From Bacteroidales bacterium (GTDB taxonomy: Bacteria; Bacteroidota; Bacteroidia; Bacteroidales; Bacteroidaceae), in assembly GCA_004556745.1 (NCBI GenBank), contig SFFY01000002.1, forward strand, positions 28,230 through 92,229: DNA of 64,000 bases, given 5' to 3'. Position numbers and translations under genes: made by a program. This document shows, one piece after another, positions 6,938-15,640 of this stretch. The notes below the pieces were generated by a model. That model ran no database searches. It was not told the DNA's origin and was given only the letters and a program-made list of their open reading frames with translations. Each line of letters starts with the position of its first letter. Position 1 is the first letter of the stretch.

Positions 6938-8944
6938 TTATTCTTCCAGCAGTTTGCCAATCAGTTCGCGCAGCTTGTCAATCAGTTCGGGCGTGAAGCC
7001 GGTCTCGTCGAGTTGCATTGCGCCGTTTTTGTCAAATACGAAGTAGCGGGGAATGCTTTGCACCTCCGGTGTTTCCCATAGTTCGGCATCGAAGCGGTAA
7101 TGGTCGCCGCGAATCTCGGGTACGGATTCGCTCCAAGCATCGGCGGGACTGCTGAAATCGGTGACATATACAAAAACGACGTCCTTTCCTTCAAATTCCG
7201 CCTTCAGAGGTTTCATGGCTTTAATGCCTTGGCGGCAAGGGCCGCACCACGTGGCCCAATAGTCCACAACCGCAACCTTGCCTTTGTAGTTCGCCGCAAT
7301 GGCATCGAGCATGCGTCCGTCAGTAACCTCTGGCGTGGGCTTGATGCGGTCGGCGGCTTCTTCGGCCAAACGCTTCAGCGTGGCTTTCAATTTCTCGTTG
7401 TCGGCACGCGCAAAGGTTTGCATGGCCTCGGGCAGGGCGGCAATCTCTGCGTCCGAAACGGCCTGCATCTTGCCAATCCGCTCTTTCACGTCGATTACCC
7501 GTTTGATTTCAGTGCACCACTTGCCGAGCGGTGACTGCTCCAATCCGTTGGCGCGGGCGTAGGCATCCGTCGATCGGGCATCGTTTAGGACGGCTACGGC
7601 TTCGGGGCTGCGGAACAGGTTGAGCGTGGTAGCCACGTCCTCCTCTTTCAGCGTGAAGTCTTTTCCATAATGTGCCTTAAAGAGCGAGTCGCGCTTCTCG
7701 CCCGATATCTCGCCCTGAGCATATAGAAATTGATGCAGCCAACGGCGGTAGCCCGTCAATTTGGCAACATAGCACCCTTCGGCATAAAGCATGAGGTAGC
7801 GGCGCGTGCCAGCGTCCACGTCGGTGAGGGCTTTTGCGTAAGCAAGGTCGCGCGAGAGGGCGGCGCGGCAACTGTCCCTGTAAACCGGGAACGTCATCGG
7901 TGCTGCGGTCTTCGCATTGCGCGGCACGGGCATCTGTCTCGTCATTTTCCCGAAATATTTTCCGCTGAAATAATCCTCGCAGAGTGCGGCGTAAGGGCTG
8001 CAGAAACGAATGAAATCTGCGGAGGCATCGCCGTTGAGGCTGCGTGTCAGTGCCGGCACGTCGATGACAATGGTGAGGTCCTTTCCCGGTTCTACGAATA
8101 TATCGAAGTTCGTAAGTCCCGACCTGATGTTGGCATTGAACGGATAGCAGGCATCGAGGGTAATGACCTTTGTGCGGCTGTCGGGCGTGGCGGTACTGTC
8201 GGCTATGATTCTATAAAACGGGTAGCACTGCGTGTAAGAACCAAAGGTGTGGAGGGAGAATTCGATGCTGTTCAAGGCCTCTTCCGACACGTCACCCAAA
8301 AGTTTGATGAAGATGCGGCTGCGCTGCATCTTGCCGTCGTAAGGGCCGAACGTGGCGGGCGCGGCAGGTTTGGGCGTAAAGGCGGCGGGGGCGTACTGCT
8401 TGCCGTCGAGGCGGATACCATAGACCAGCCAGCAGTCATTGGCTTTTCCCTCAATAAAGTCAAATGTTTTTGCGTTCTTGGGCAGCGGTTCGAACACAAG
8501 CACCATAGAGTCCTGCACCGCGCTGCGGTCTTTCAGGTCAACGGTGGGCATCAGTTGGTTAAAGACAATGGGCATGGCTGAAACCACCTCGTTGCTCACC
8601 GCCTTCGGGTCGATGGAGATGCGGTCGCTCTTTTCGTCCTTTATTATATATTGTGTCCAGTCGGGCACAACGGTTTTGCGCTTAAAGCATTTGCCGCTGC
8701 GGACTTTGTATTCCTTGCCGTCGCATACGAGCGCGGCCTCTCCCATAATGCCCCACGACCAGAAAAAAGGTTTTACGAAATGCAACACGGTGGCGGTATC
8801 GGTCAGCGTCACAGCCACGGGGGCGGTGCTGCCGTTGATCAGCGCGGCAACCGCCGGTTGCTTAACGACCTTTGCCTTCTTGCCTTTCGCGGAAACGGCA
8901 AGGGTGCAAAGGGCGCAAATGAGCAGCAATGAGATTTTTTTCAT
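6938..8944 (-). CDS. Secreted thioredoxin-fold (TlpA-like) protein, 668 aa
   Basis: A signal peptide (MKKISLLLICALCTLAVSA) leads into about 500 residues with no clear family, seen in many Bacteroidetes TlpA-like proteins. The C-terminal thioredoxin domain (about 535-668) has the redox motif C567-G-P-C570 in YWATWCGPCRQ and the usual cis-Pro segment (VQSIPRYFVF). It is expected to act on disulfides or thiols in the periplasm; the substrate is unknown. It lies 15 bases after speA and 60 bases before the T9SS cargo gene in the same direction. A link between thiol chemistry and folding of the exported neighbour is possible but inferred only. Confidence 0.82.
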   Translation of the reverse strand: MKKISLLLICALCTLAVSAKGKKAKVVKQPAVAALINGSTAPVAVTLTDTATVLHFVKPFFWSWGIMGEAALVCDGKEYKVRSGKCFKRKTVVPDWTQYIIKDEKSDRISIDPKAVSNEVVSAMPIVFNQLMPTVDLKDRSAVQDSMVLVFEPLPKNAKTFDFIEGKANDCWLVYGIRLDGKQYAPAAFTPKPAAPATFGPYDGKMQRSRIFIKLLGDVSEEALNSIEFSLHTFGSYTQCYPFYRIIADSTATPDSRTKVITLDACYPFNANIRSGLTNFDIFVEPGKDLTIVIDVPALTRSLNGDASADFIRFCSPYAALCEDYFSGKYFGKMTRQMPVPRNAKTAAPMTFPVYRDSCRAALSRDLAYAKALTDVDAGTRRYLMLYAEGCYVAKLTGYRRWLHQFLYAQGEISGEKRDSLFKAHYGKDFTLKEEDVATTLNLFRSPEAVAVLNDARSTDAYARANGLEQSPLGKWCTEIKRVIDVKERIGKMQAVSDAEIAALPEAMQTFARADNEKLKATLKRLAEEAADRIKPTPEVTDGRMLDAIAANYKGKVAVVDYWATWCGPCRQGIKAMKPLKAEFEGKDVVFVYVTDFSSPADAWSESVPEIRGDHYRFDAELWETPEVQSIPRYFVFDKNGAMQLDETGFTPELIDKLRELIGKLLEE

Positions 8945-8959
8945 GAAAAGGGGATGACT

Positions 8960-10852
8960 TTATTCCAAATAAGTATATCCGTAAAGGCCGGAGCGGTAAT
9001 TGTAGATAAACTCCTTGCCTTCCTCAATCGTGATTTTGCCTTCCTTCACGGCCTTGCTCACCCACGTTTCGAGGCGGCGCACCAGCCGCTTGGGGTCGTA
9101 CTGCACGTATTCGAGCACGTCGGCAACGGTTTCGCCGTCGATGGTCTTCTCGATGTTGTAGTCGTCGCCGTCGATGGTGATATGCACGGCGTTCGTGTCG
9201 CCGAAGAGGTTGTGCATGTTGCCGAGGATTTCCTGATAGGCACCCACGAGGAACACGCCGATATAATAATGCTCGCCCTCTCGTATGGTGTGCAGCGGGA
9301 GGTACGATGTCTGCTGGTTGTAATTGACGTACGTGCTGATTTTGCCGTCCGAGTCGCAGGTGATGTCCTGCAAGGTTGCCGAGCGCGTGGGCTTCTCGTC
9401 GAGCCGCGCGATGGGCATGATGGGGAAGAGCTGGTCAATGCCCCAAGAGTCGGGCATGGACTGGAAGAGCGAGAAGTTGCAGAAATATTTATCCGCCATC
9501 GTCTTGTCGAGGTTGCGCAGTTCGTCGGGCACGTGCTTCTGGTGGTGCACGAGGTCGGAGATTTCGTGCGTGATGCTCCAATAGAGGCTTTCGATGTGCG
9601 CACGGGTTTTAAGGTCGATGATGCCGTGGCGGAAGAGATCAAGCGCTTCGTCGCGGATATCCTGCGCATCGTGCCAGTCTTCGAGCATGGAGCGTGAGGA
9701 AAGTTTGTCCCAGATCTCCGTGAGATCGCGCACGAGTTGGTGGTCGCCCTCGGCAGGCTGGAAGTCCTCGGGCATGTAAGGCATCGAGGCGCATTCGAGC
9801 ACGTCGAGGATAAGCACGGAGTGGTGCGCCGTCAGTGAGCGGCCGCCCTCGGTGATGAGGTTGGGGTGGGGAATGTTGTTTTTGTTGGCTGCGTCGGCAA
9901 AGGTATAGACGCAGTCGTTCACGTATTCCTGGATAGAATAGTTCACCGAACTTTCGGAGTTGCTCGAGCGCGTACCGTCGTAGTCCACGCCGAGGCCGCC
10001 GCCGCAGTCCACAAACTCTACGTTGAAGCCCATGGCGTGGAGCTGTACGTAGAACTGCGCAGCCTCGCGCAGGGCGGTGGAGATGCGGCGGATTTTCGTG
10101 ATTTGCGAGCCGATGTGGAAATGAATGAGTTTCAGGCAGTCGTGCATGCCCATTTCGTCGAGCATCTGCAAGGCTTGCAGCAGTTCGGCGGAGTTGAGGC
10201 CGAACTTAGAGGCATCGCCGCCGCTCTCCTGCCACTTGCCCGTGCCCGACGAGGCGAGCTTGATGCGTATGCCGAGGTTGGGGCGCACGCCGAGTTTCTG
10301 CGCGGCGCGGGCAATGCTGACGAGTTCGGGCATCTTCTCGATGACGAGGAACACGCGCTTGCCCATTTTCTGTGCCAAGAGCGCAAGTTCTATAAAGTTC
10401 TGGTCTTTGTGGCCGTTGCAGATAATCAGGCTGTCGCTGTCCATGTTCGTGGCCAGCACGGCGTGCAGCTCGGGTTTGCTGCCGGCTTCGAGGCCGAGGT
10501 TGTACTTCTTGCCGTGGCTGATAATCTCTTCCACCACGGGGCGCATCTGGTTTACCTTAATGGGGTAGATGATAAAGTGGTCGGCCTTGTAGTTGTACTC
10601 CTTTTCGGCGCGGTCGAAGCATTCTGCGGTCTTCTCGATGCGGTTGTCGAGGATATCGGGGAAGCGCAGCAGGACGGGCGCGGTGATGTCGCGCGAGTTG
10701 AGTTCGTCCACTACTTCTTTGAGGTCTACTTTCACGCCGTCTTTGCGCGGTGACACGTAGGCGTGCCCTTTTTCATTGATGCCGAAATAGTTTACGCCCC
10801 AGCCCTTTACGTTGTAAAGTTCCTCGGAATCTTCAATTCTCCATTTTCTCAT
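8960..10852 (-). CDS. speA: Biosynthetic arginine decarboxylase, 630 aa
   Basis: The protein matches SpeA over its length: a PLP-lysine region HFIIYPIKVNQ with K99, then a glycine-rich CGGGLGVDY segment, DVLECASMPYMP and a C-terminal polyamine-pathway decarboxylase fold. The length (630) is normal for the family. It converts arginine to agmatine plus CO2 in the cytoplasm, the first step of the agmatine route to putrescine. It follows aroK by 37 bases on the same strand. The next polyamine genes are not in the window. Confidence 0.95.
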   Translation of the reverse strand: MRKWRIEDSEELYNVKGWGVNYFGINEKGHAYVSPRKDGVKVDLKEVVDELNSRDITAPVLLRFPDILDNRIEKTAECFDRAEKEYNYKADHFIIYPIKVNQMRPVVEEIISHGKKYNLGLEAGSKPELHAVLATNMDSDSLIICNGHKDQNFIELALLAQKMGKRVFLVIEKMPELVSIARAAQKLGVRPNLGIRIKLASSGTGKWQESGGDASKFGLNSAELLQALQMLDEMGMHDCLKLIHFHIGSQITKIRRISTALREAAQFYVQLHAMGFNVEFVDCGGGLGVDYDGTRSSNSESSVNYSIQEYVNDCVYTFADAANKNNIPHPNLITEGGRSLTAHHSVLILDVLECASMPYMPEDFQPAEGDHQLVRDLTEIWDKLSSRSMLEDWHDAQDIRDEALDLFRHGIIDLKTRAHIESLYWSITHEISDLVHHQKHVPDELRNLDKTMADKYFCNFSLFQSMPDSWGIDQLFPIMPIARLDEKPTRSATLQDITCDSDGKISTYVNYNQQTSYLPLHTIREGEHYYIGVFLVGAYQEILGNMHNLFGDTNAVHITIDGDDYNIEKTIDGETVADVLEYVQYDPKRLVRRLETWVSKAVKEGKITIEEGKEFIYNYRSGLYGYTYLE

Positions 10853-10889
10853 TGGCAGTAAGGTTGTGTGGGATAGATGGATGATGATA

Positions 10890-11411
10890 TTAGAGCCGCT
10901 CGCAAATAAGGTCGGCTACGTGGTCGATTTTGTCGAAAGAGTCAAGCACGTTCACGTCTATGATTTCTTGTGCTTGGCTATAAAAAGGCTCGCGCTCGGC
11001 GAGCTGGGCGTCAACGAACTCTTTAAGTTCCTCGCTGCTTTTGCCTTTCAGCAGCGGGCGCTCTCCCCGGCTCATGCCGATGTGGTCGCAGAGCGTTTGG
11101 ACAGAGGCCTTCATATAGAAGGTGTGCCCCACGGAGTTCATATAGTCCATATTGTCGAAAAAGCACGGCGTGCCGCCGCCGCAGGCCAGCACCACGTTCT
11201 CAAACTCTGCCGCCTCGTGGAGCATGCGGCGCTCGAGGTCGCGGAACCGCGCCTCGCCTTCCTCGGCGAAGATACGCGCCACCTTCGTGTGGAAACGCTC
11301 CTCGATGTACCAGTCCAAGTCGTAGAACGTGCAGCCCAGTTTCTTGGCCACGGCACGCCCCACGGTGGTCTTGCCGGCGCACATGTAGCCTATGAGGATA
11401 ATGCTTTTCAT
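10890..11411 (-). CDS. aroK: Shikimate kinase, 173 aa
   Basis: The P-loop GYMCAGKTTVG is at the N-terminus. The shikimate-binding motif LDWYIEERF (D-x-D variant) and the GGGTP loop (ACGGGTPCF) follow. The lid RPLLKGKS contains the conserved Arg. It phosphorylates shikimate with ATP in the chorismate pathway. The start chosen is the Met of MKSIILIGYMCAGKT, 11 bases after the topA stop. A Met 20 codons further upstream would overlap topA and add a charged tail without family support. It is co-directional with topA and speA. Confidence 0.93.
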   Translation of the reverse strand: MKSIILIGYMCAGKTTVGRAVAKKLGCTFYDLDWYIEERFHTKVARIFAEEGEARFRDLERRMLHEAAEFENVVLACGGGTPCFFDNMDYMNSVGHTFYMKASVQTLCDHIGMSRGERPLLKGKSSEELKEFVDAQLAEREPFYSQAQEIIDVNVLDSFDKIDHVADLICERL

Positions 11412-11422
11412 CGGCGGACGAT

Positions 11423-13735
11423 TTATTTCTTCGCTTTCTTCTTGGGCGGCTCGCTCATTATTTTGCGGCACTCCTCGATGGTCAGTTCTGCGGCACGCTC
11501 CGCCATAGAGCGTGGTATCTTGAAGTTCTTGCCGTTGCAGGCGATGTAGGGGCCGAAGCGGCCCGTGCGGATTTGCAGCCCCTCTTGTTCCTCGAAGGTT
11601 TTGAGGATAGACTGCTCCTCGGCGTTGCGCTTCGTCACAATCAGGTTGATGGCCTGCTCCTGCGTGATTTCGAGCGGGTCGATGTTTTTCGGGATCGACA
11701 CGAACTTCTTGTCGTGCATCACGTAAGGGCCGAAGCGTCCCGTCGACACCACGATGTCTTTGCCCTCAAACGCGCCGCACACGCGCGGCAGTTTGAAGAG
11801 GTCGAGGGCTTCTTCGAGCGTGATGGTCTCGATGCTCTGCCCTGCGGCGAGGCGTGCGAAGCGCGGTTTTTCCTCCTCGCCCGTTTCGCCGATTTGCGCC
11901 ATTGGTCCGAAGCGGCCTATCTTCACCACCACGGGTTTGCCGCTGGCGGGGTCGGTGCCGAGGCTGCGCTCGCCCACCTTGTGGGAAGACTGCTGCTCGA
12001 GCGAGCGTTCCACGTCCGGCTCGAAATCTTTATAAAATGATTGAATGAGTTTCTTCCAGTCCTTCTTGCCTTCTGCCACCTCGTCGAACTCTTTCTCAAC
12101 GTTGGCGGTGAAGTTGTAGTCCATAATGCCCGGGAAAGCCTCCATGAGGAAGTCGTTGACCACGAGGCCCACGTCGGTCGGCATCAGTTTGCCTTTCTCG
12201 CTGCCCACCGTCTCAGTGCGCGTGGCCTCCTGCACCTTGCCGTCGGCGAGGACGAGCACCGTGAAGGGGCGCTCCGTGCCTTCCTTGTCGCCCTTTGCCA
12301 CATAGCCGCGCTGCTGGATGGTAGAAATCGTGGGCGCGTAGGTCGACGGGCGGCCGATGCCCAGTTCTTCGAGTTTATGCACGAGCGAGGCTTCGTTGTA
12401 GCGTGCCGGCGCGGCGGAGAAACGCTCGCGGGCCGAAATCTCCGTGGCGAGGGCGGCTTCACCCTCCGACATCTGCGGCAGCATGCCGGGAGCGGCCTCT
12501 GCCTCGCCTTCGCCGGCATTGCGGCTGTCGGCATAGACGCGCAGGAAACCGTCGAACTTCACTACTTCGCCATTGGCCACGAACGTTTCGGGCTTGCCGT
12601 CGATGGCAATCACCGCCGTGGTCTTCTCAATCAGCGCGTCTGCCATCTGGCACGCCAGTGTGCGCTTGCGGATAAGGCCATAGAGGCGGCGTTCCTGCGC
12701 AGTGCCTTCAATTTCGGCGCGGCGCATGTCGGTGGGGCGAATGGCCTCGTGCGCCTCTTGCGCTCCCTTGGTGTGCGTATGGTAGGTGCGGCGCTTGTGG
12801 TATGCCTTGCCCATGCTCTCTTCGATGACTGGGCCGCAGGCGTTGAGGCACAGCGCGGAGAGGTTGGTAGAGTCGGTACGCATGTAGGTGATAAGACCCG
12901 CCTCGTAGAGCGTCTGCGCCACGCGCATCGTGGCCGAAACGCTGAAGCCCAACTTGCGCGCGGCTTCCTGCTGCAAGGTCGAGGTGGTAAACGGCGGCGC
13001 GGGCGAGCGGTGCGTGGGGTGCGTTTCCACTTCCGCCACTTTGAACGATGCGCCGCTGCAACTGAGCAGGAATGCCTCCGCCTCAGCCTTTGTCTTAAAG
13101 CGGCGGTCGAGTTCGGCGCGTACCTCCTTGCCGCTGTTCCCGAGCGTGAACACGGCACTCACGCGATAGGCGGTCTGCTCCTTGAAGGCGGCGATTTCGC
13201 GCTCGCGCTCCACAATGAGGCGCACGGCCACGCTCTGCACGCGCCCTGCCGAAAGACTGGGGCGCACGCGCCGCCACAGCACGGGCGACACCTTGAAGCC
13301 CACGAGGCGGTCGAGCACGCGGCGGGCCTGCTGCGCGTCCACGAGGTTGAGGTCTATGGAGCGCGGGTGCTCTATGGCGGCGAGAATGGCGGGCTTCGTG
13401 ATTTCGTGGAACACGATGCGCTGTGCCGTCTTGGGGTCAATGCCGAGCACCTCCGCCAAGTGCCAAGAGATGGCCTCTCCCTCGCGGTCTTCATCGGACG
13501 CGAGCCACACGGCGGCGGCCTTCTTGGCGGCCGAGCGCAACTCGTTCACCACGTGCTGCTTGTCGGCTGGTATTTCGTAGTCGGGCGCAAACGTGTCGAG
13601 GTCCACGCCGAAGTTCTTCTTTTTCAGGTCACGGATATGGCCGTAACTTGACATTACTTTGTAGTCGTCGCCAAGGAATTTCTCAATGGTTTTTGCCTTT
13701 GCGGGCGACTCCACAATGACTAAGTTTTTGGGCAT
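11423..13735 (-). CDS. topA: DNA topoisomerase I, 770 aa
   Basis: The N-terminal TOPRIM starts MPKNLVIVESPAKAKTIEKF and contains SDEDREGEA. The active-site tyrosine lies in GLITYMRTDSTNLS. The C-terminal part replaces zinc fingers with three glycine/aromatic Toprim_C repeats (GRFGPMAQIG, GRFGPYVMHDKKF, GRFGPYIACNGKNF), followed by a Lys-rich tail (EPPKKKAKK) that probably binds DNA. It relaxes negative supercoils. The start is the Met of MPKN; an in-frame Met 11 codons upstream gives no family match and would sit nearer the promoter. It is divergent from rlmL and heads the topA-aroK-speA run. Confidence 0.95.
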   Translation of the reverse strand: MPKNLVIVESPAKAKTIEKFLGDDYKVMSSYGHIRDLKKKNFGVDLDTFAPDYEIPADKQHVVNELRSAAKKAAAVWLASDEDREGEAISWHLAEVLGIDPKTAQRIVFHEITKPAILAAIEHPRSIDLNLVDAQQARRVLDRLVGFKVSPVLWRRVRPSLSAGRVQSVAVRLIVEREREIAAFKEQTAYRVSAVFTLGNSGKEVRAELDRRFKTKAEAEAFLLSCSGASFKVAEVETHPTHRSPAPPFTTSTLQQEAARKLGFSVSATMRVAQTLYEAGLITYMRTDSTNLSALCLNACGPVIEESMGKAYHKRRTYHTHTKGAQEAHEAIRPTDMRRAEIEGTAQERRLYGLIRKRTLACQMADALIEKTTAVIAIDGKPETFVANGEVVKFDGFLRVYADSRNAGEGEAEAAPGMLPQMSEGEAALATEISARERFSAAPARYNEASLVHKLEELGIGRPSTYAPTISTIQQRGYVAKGDKEGTERPFTVLVLADGKVQEATRTETVGSEKGKLMPTDVGLVVNDFLMEAFPGIMDYNFTANVEKEFDEVAEGKKDWKKLIQSFYKDFEPDVERSLEQQSSHKVGERSLGTDPASGKPVVVKIGRFGPMAQIGETGEEEKPRFARLAAGQSIETITLEEALDLFKLPRVCGAFEGKDIVVSTGRFGPYVMHDKKFVSIPKNIDPLEITQEQAINLIVTKRNAEEQSILKTFEEQEGLQIRTGRFGPYIACNGKNFKIPRSMAERAAELTIEECRKIMSEPPKKKAKK

Positions 13736-13764
13736 TGTAATATATGATACTTTAATTTCTGCGT

Positions 13765-13772
13765 GCAAAAGT
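13765..13772 (-). promoter_or_regulatory. -7 element for topA
   Basis: The minus strand reads TACTTTTG, an exact TAnnTTTG match, 30 bases upstream of the topA ATG at 13735. No clear -33 TTTG is seen. Confidence 0.6.
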
Positions 13773-13860
13773 AGGGAAAAAAGACATTATATAATGTATC
13801 GTCTTATAAAAAAACGCATTCCGTCCCGTTTCGGGGTACACAATATTATATATATACGTT

Positions 13861-13920
13861 ACTTGAGTAAATAAGTAGACGAGTAAACAAGTGAACAAGT
13901 AGACGTGTAAACTCGTCTGC
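13861..13920. repeat. Degenerate 8-base-type short repeats in the topA/rlmL spacer
   Basis: The spacer repeats (A)AGTAGACGAGTAAAC-like words; the complement reads CTACTTGTT-CACTTGTT-TACTCG. The same words form the 44531-44594 tandem array. The rest of the 295-base spacer (13736-14030) holds divergent -7 elements and AT tracts such as ATTATATATATACG. Confidence 0.6.
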
Positions 13921-13979
13921 TAAATATCCCCGCTTTCACTAAAAAACTAATTATCTGCGCATATAAGCGCATATTTTCG

Positions 13980-13987
13980 TAAATTTG
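13980..13987 (+). promoter_or_regulatory. -7 element for the RlmL-like gene
   Basis: TAAATTTG matches TAnnTTTG exactly, 43 bases before the chosen ATG at 14031. An alternative ATG at 13992 would lie only 4 bases after this element, which argues against it. Confidence 0.6.
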
Positions 13988-14030
13988 CGCGTTGTTTTCT
14001 CACACGGATTATAATCCTTACCTTTTTTCA

Positions 14031-15506
14031 ATGCAAGAATTTCAGCTAATTGCCAAAACCTTTCAAGGTCTTGAAGAGGTTTTGGCGCAAGAACTGACCG
14101 AACTCGGTGCCAACAACATCGAAATCGGCCGGCGCATGGTGTCGTTTACAGGCGACAAGGCAATGATGTATCGCGCCAACTTCTGCCTGCGCACCGCCGT
14201 CAGAATTTTGAAACCTATCAAAACTTTTAAGGCAACTGATGCCGACGATGTCTACAATGCAGTGCGCGGCGTGGAATGGGATGACTTTCTCGACCTCAAA
14301 ACGACTTTTTCGGTCGACTCGGTAGTCTATTCCGAGGAGTTCCGTCATTCTAAGTTCGTGGCCTATAAAGTGAAAGACGCCATCGTGGACTACTTCCGCG
14401 AGAAGCACGGCGAACGCCCCAATATCCGCATTACGAACCCCGATATCCGCCTGAATATCCATATTGCCGATACGCAATGCACGCTGTCGCTCGACTCTTC
14501 CGGCGAGAGCCTGCACCTGCGCGGTTATCGCACGGCTTCGGTGGACGCGCCCATTAACGAGGTGCTCGCCGCAGGTTTGATAAAGTTGTCGGGTTGGGAC
14601 TTTAAGTCTGATTTCATCGACCCGTTCTGCGGTTCTGGCACGATTTTGGTGGAGGCCGCCCTCATGGCGCGCAACATCTACCCCGGCGTGTTCCGCAAGA
14701 AGTTCGGCTTTGAGAATTGGAAGGATTTCGACCCCGAACTGTTACAGGAAATCTACGACGACGACACACAGGAACGCGCTTTCGACCATAAGATTTACGG
14801 CTACGACCTTAACCTGCGTGCCATTGAGGCAGCCGATGCCAACGTGAAGGCAGCGGGTGTGAGCGATATCGTAACCCTCGAGCAGCGCGACTTCCAAAAG
14901 TTCGAGCAGCCTGCCGAGAAGGCTATTATGGTGACCAATCCGCCTTACGGCGAACGCCTTAAGCCCGAAGACCTCACGGGGCTGTATCAGATGATCGGCA
15001 AGACGCTGAAACATTCCTTCTGCGGCAACGAGGCTTGGATTATCAGTTACAAGGAAGAATGCTTTGAAGCCATCGGCTTGAAGCCGAGTTTCAAAATTCC
15101 CCTTTACAACGGCGCACTCGACTGCGAGTTCCGCAAATACCAACTCTTCGACGGCAAACTCAACGCCTTTCGCGCTGCCGGAGGCGAGGTGAAGACGGTA
15201 GAGGAACGCCGCCGCATGGGCGAGAAGCACCGTTTTAAGCAGAACCGTGGCGAGTTCAACCGCCGCCCTGCGGACGAAGAGCGCGTGCCCGACGAGGACT
15301 TTACGCCCGAATACGAGATGTTGCGCAAGCGTCACCGCGAGTTCCAAAACACTTTCGGACCTCGCGAACGCCGCAGCGAAAATCCGCGCCGCTTTGAGGG
15401 CGAGAAAGACTTCAAACGCGGAAAGGGCGGCGAATTCAAACGGCGCAGCGACCGCGAGGAACGCGGCAGGGGTGGTAAGTTTGGCGGCAAACGGCGCGAC
15501 AAATGA
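14031..15506 (+). CDS. THUMP-domain class I 23S rRNA (guanine-N2) methyltransferase, RlmL-like, with basic tail, 491 aa
   Basis: An N-terminal THUMP-type RNA-binding region (about 1-150) is followed by a Rossmann methyltransferase with a SAM site DPFCGSGTILVEAA and the catalytic motif NPPYGERL. This is the layout of the m2G2445 enzyme RlmL without the RlmK half. The start was set at MQEFQLIAKTFQGLEEVL, using the promoter position and family alignment. From about residue 385 to the end lies a low-complexity Arg/Gly/Glu-rich tail (RRMGEKHRFKQNRGEFNRR, later GRGGKFGGKRRDK), probably disordered and RNA-binding. It is followed by a GGGCGT palindromic repeat. Confidence 0.88.
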   Translation: MQEFQLIAKTFQGLEEVLAQELTELGANNIEIGRRMVSFTGDKAMMYRANFCLRTAVRILKPIKTFKATDADDVYNAVRGVEWDDFLDLKTTFSVDSVVYSEEFRHSKFVAYKVKDAIVDYFREKHGERPNIRITNPDIRLNIHIADTQCTLSLDSSGESLHLRGYRTASVDAPINEVLAAGLIKLSGWDFKSDFIDPFCGSGTILVEAALMARNIYPGVFRKKFGFENWKDFDPELLQEIYDDDTQERAFDHKIYGYDLNLRAIEAADANVKAAGVSDIVTLEQRDFQKFEQPAEKAIMVTNPPYGERLKPEDLTGLYQMIGKTLKHSFCGNEAWIISYKEECFEAIGLKPSFKIPLYNGALDCEFRKYQLFDGKLNAFRAAGGEVKTVEERRRMGEKHRFKQNRGEFNRRPADEERVPDEDFTPEYEMLRKRHREFQNTFGPRERRSENPRRFEGEKDFKRGKGGEFKRRSDREERGRGGKFGGKRRDK

Positions 15507-15510
15507 TTGC

Positions 15511-15607
15511 GAGTAGGGGCGTTTTGCAAAACGCCCGGTAAATGATAGCTTTATTGAATTTAACCTTTAGGCGCATTCGGCGGGCGTTTTGCAAAACGCC
15601 CCTACTC
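15511..15607. repeat. GTAGGGGCG inverted-repeat element, copy 1
   Basis: GAGTAGGGGCG at the left and CGCCCCTACTC at the right pair as terminal arms. Each arm includes the palindrome GGGCGTTTTGCAAAACGCCC; the central spacer is about 47 bases. It lies between rlmL (5 bases after the stop) and the DPP gene. Other copies are at 23046, 34650 (half), and 48822; single palindromes are at 24659 and 51049. Confidence 0.85.
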
Positions 15608-15640
15608 TTTTACTAAATTGTATTATTTAAGTATCAAACC

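Noticed and set aside
12041..13651. 536-codon plus-strand open frame opposite topA
   Set aside because: Shadow of topA; composition (His/Arg/Gly-rich) is typical of antisense frames.
13992..14030. Upstream start of the RlmL-like protein
   Set aside because: The ATG lies only 4 bases after the -7 element and the 13 added residues do not match the family.
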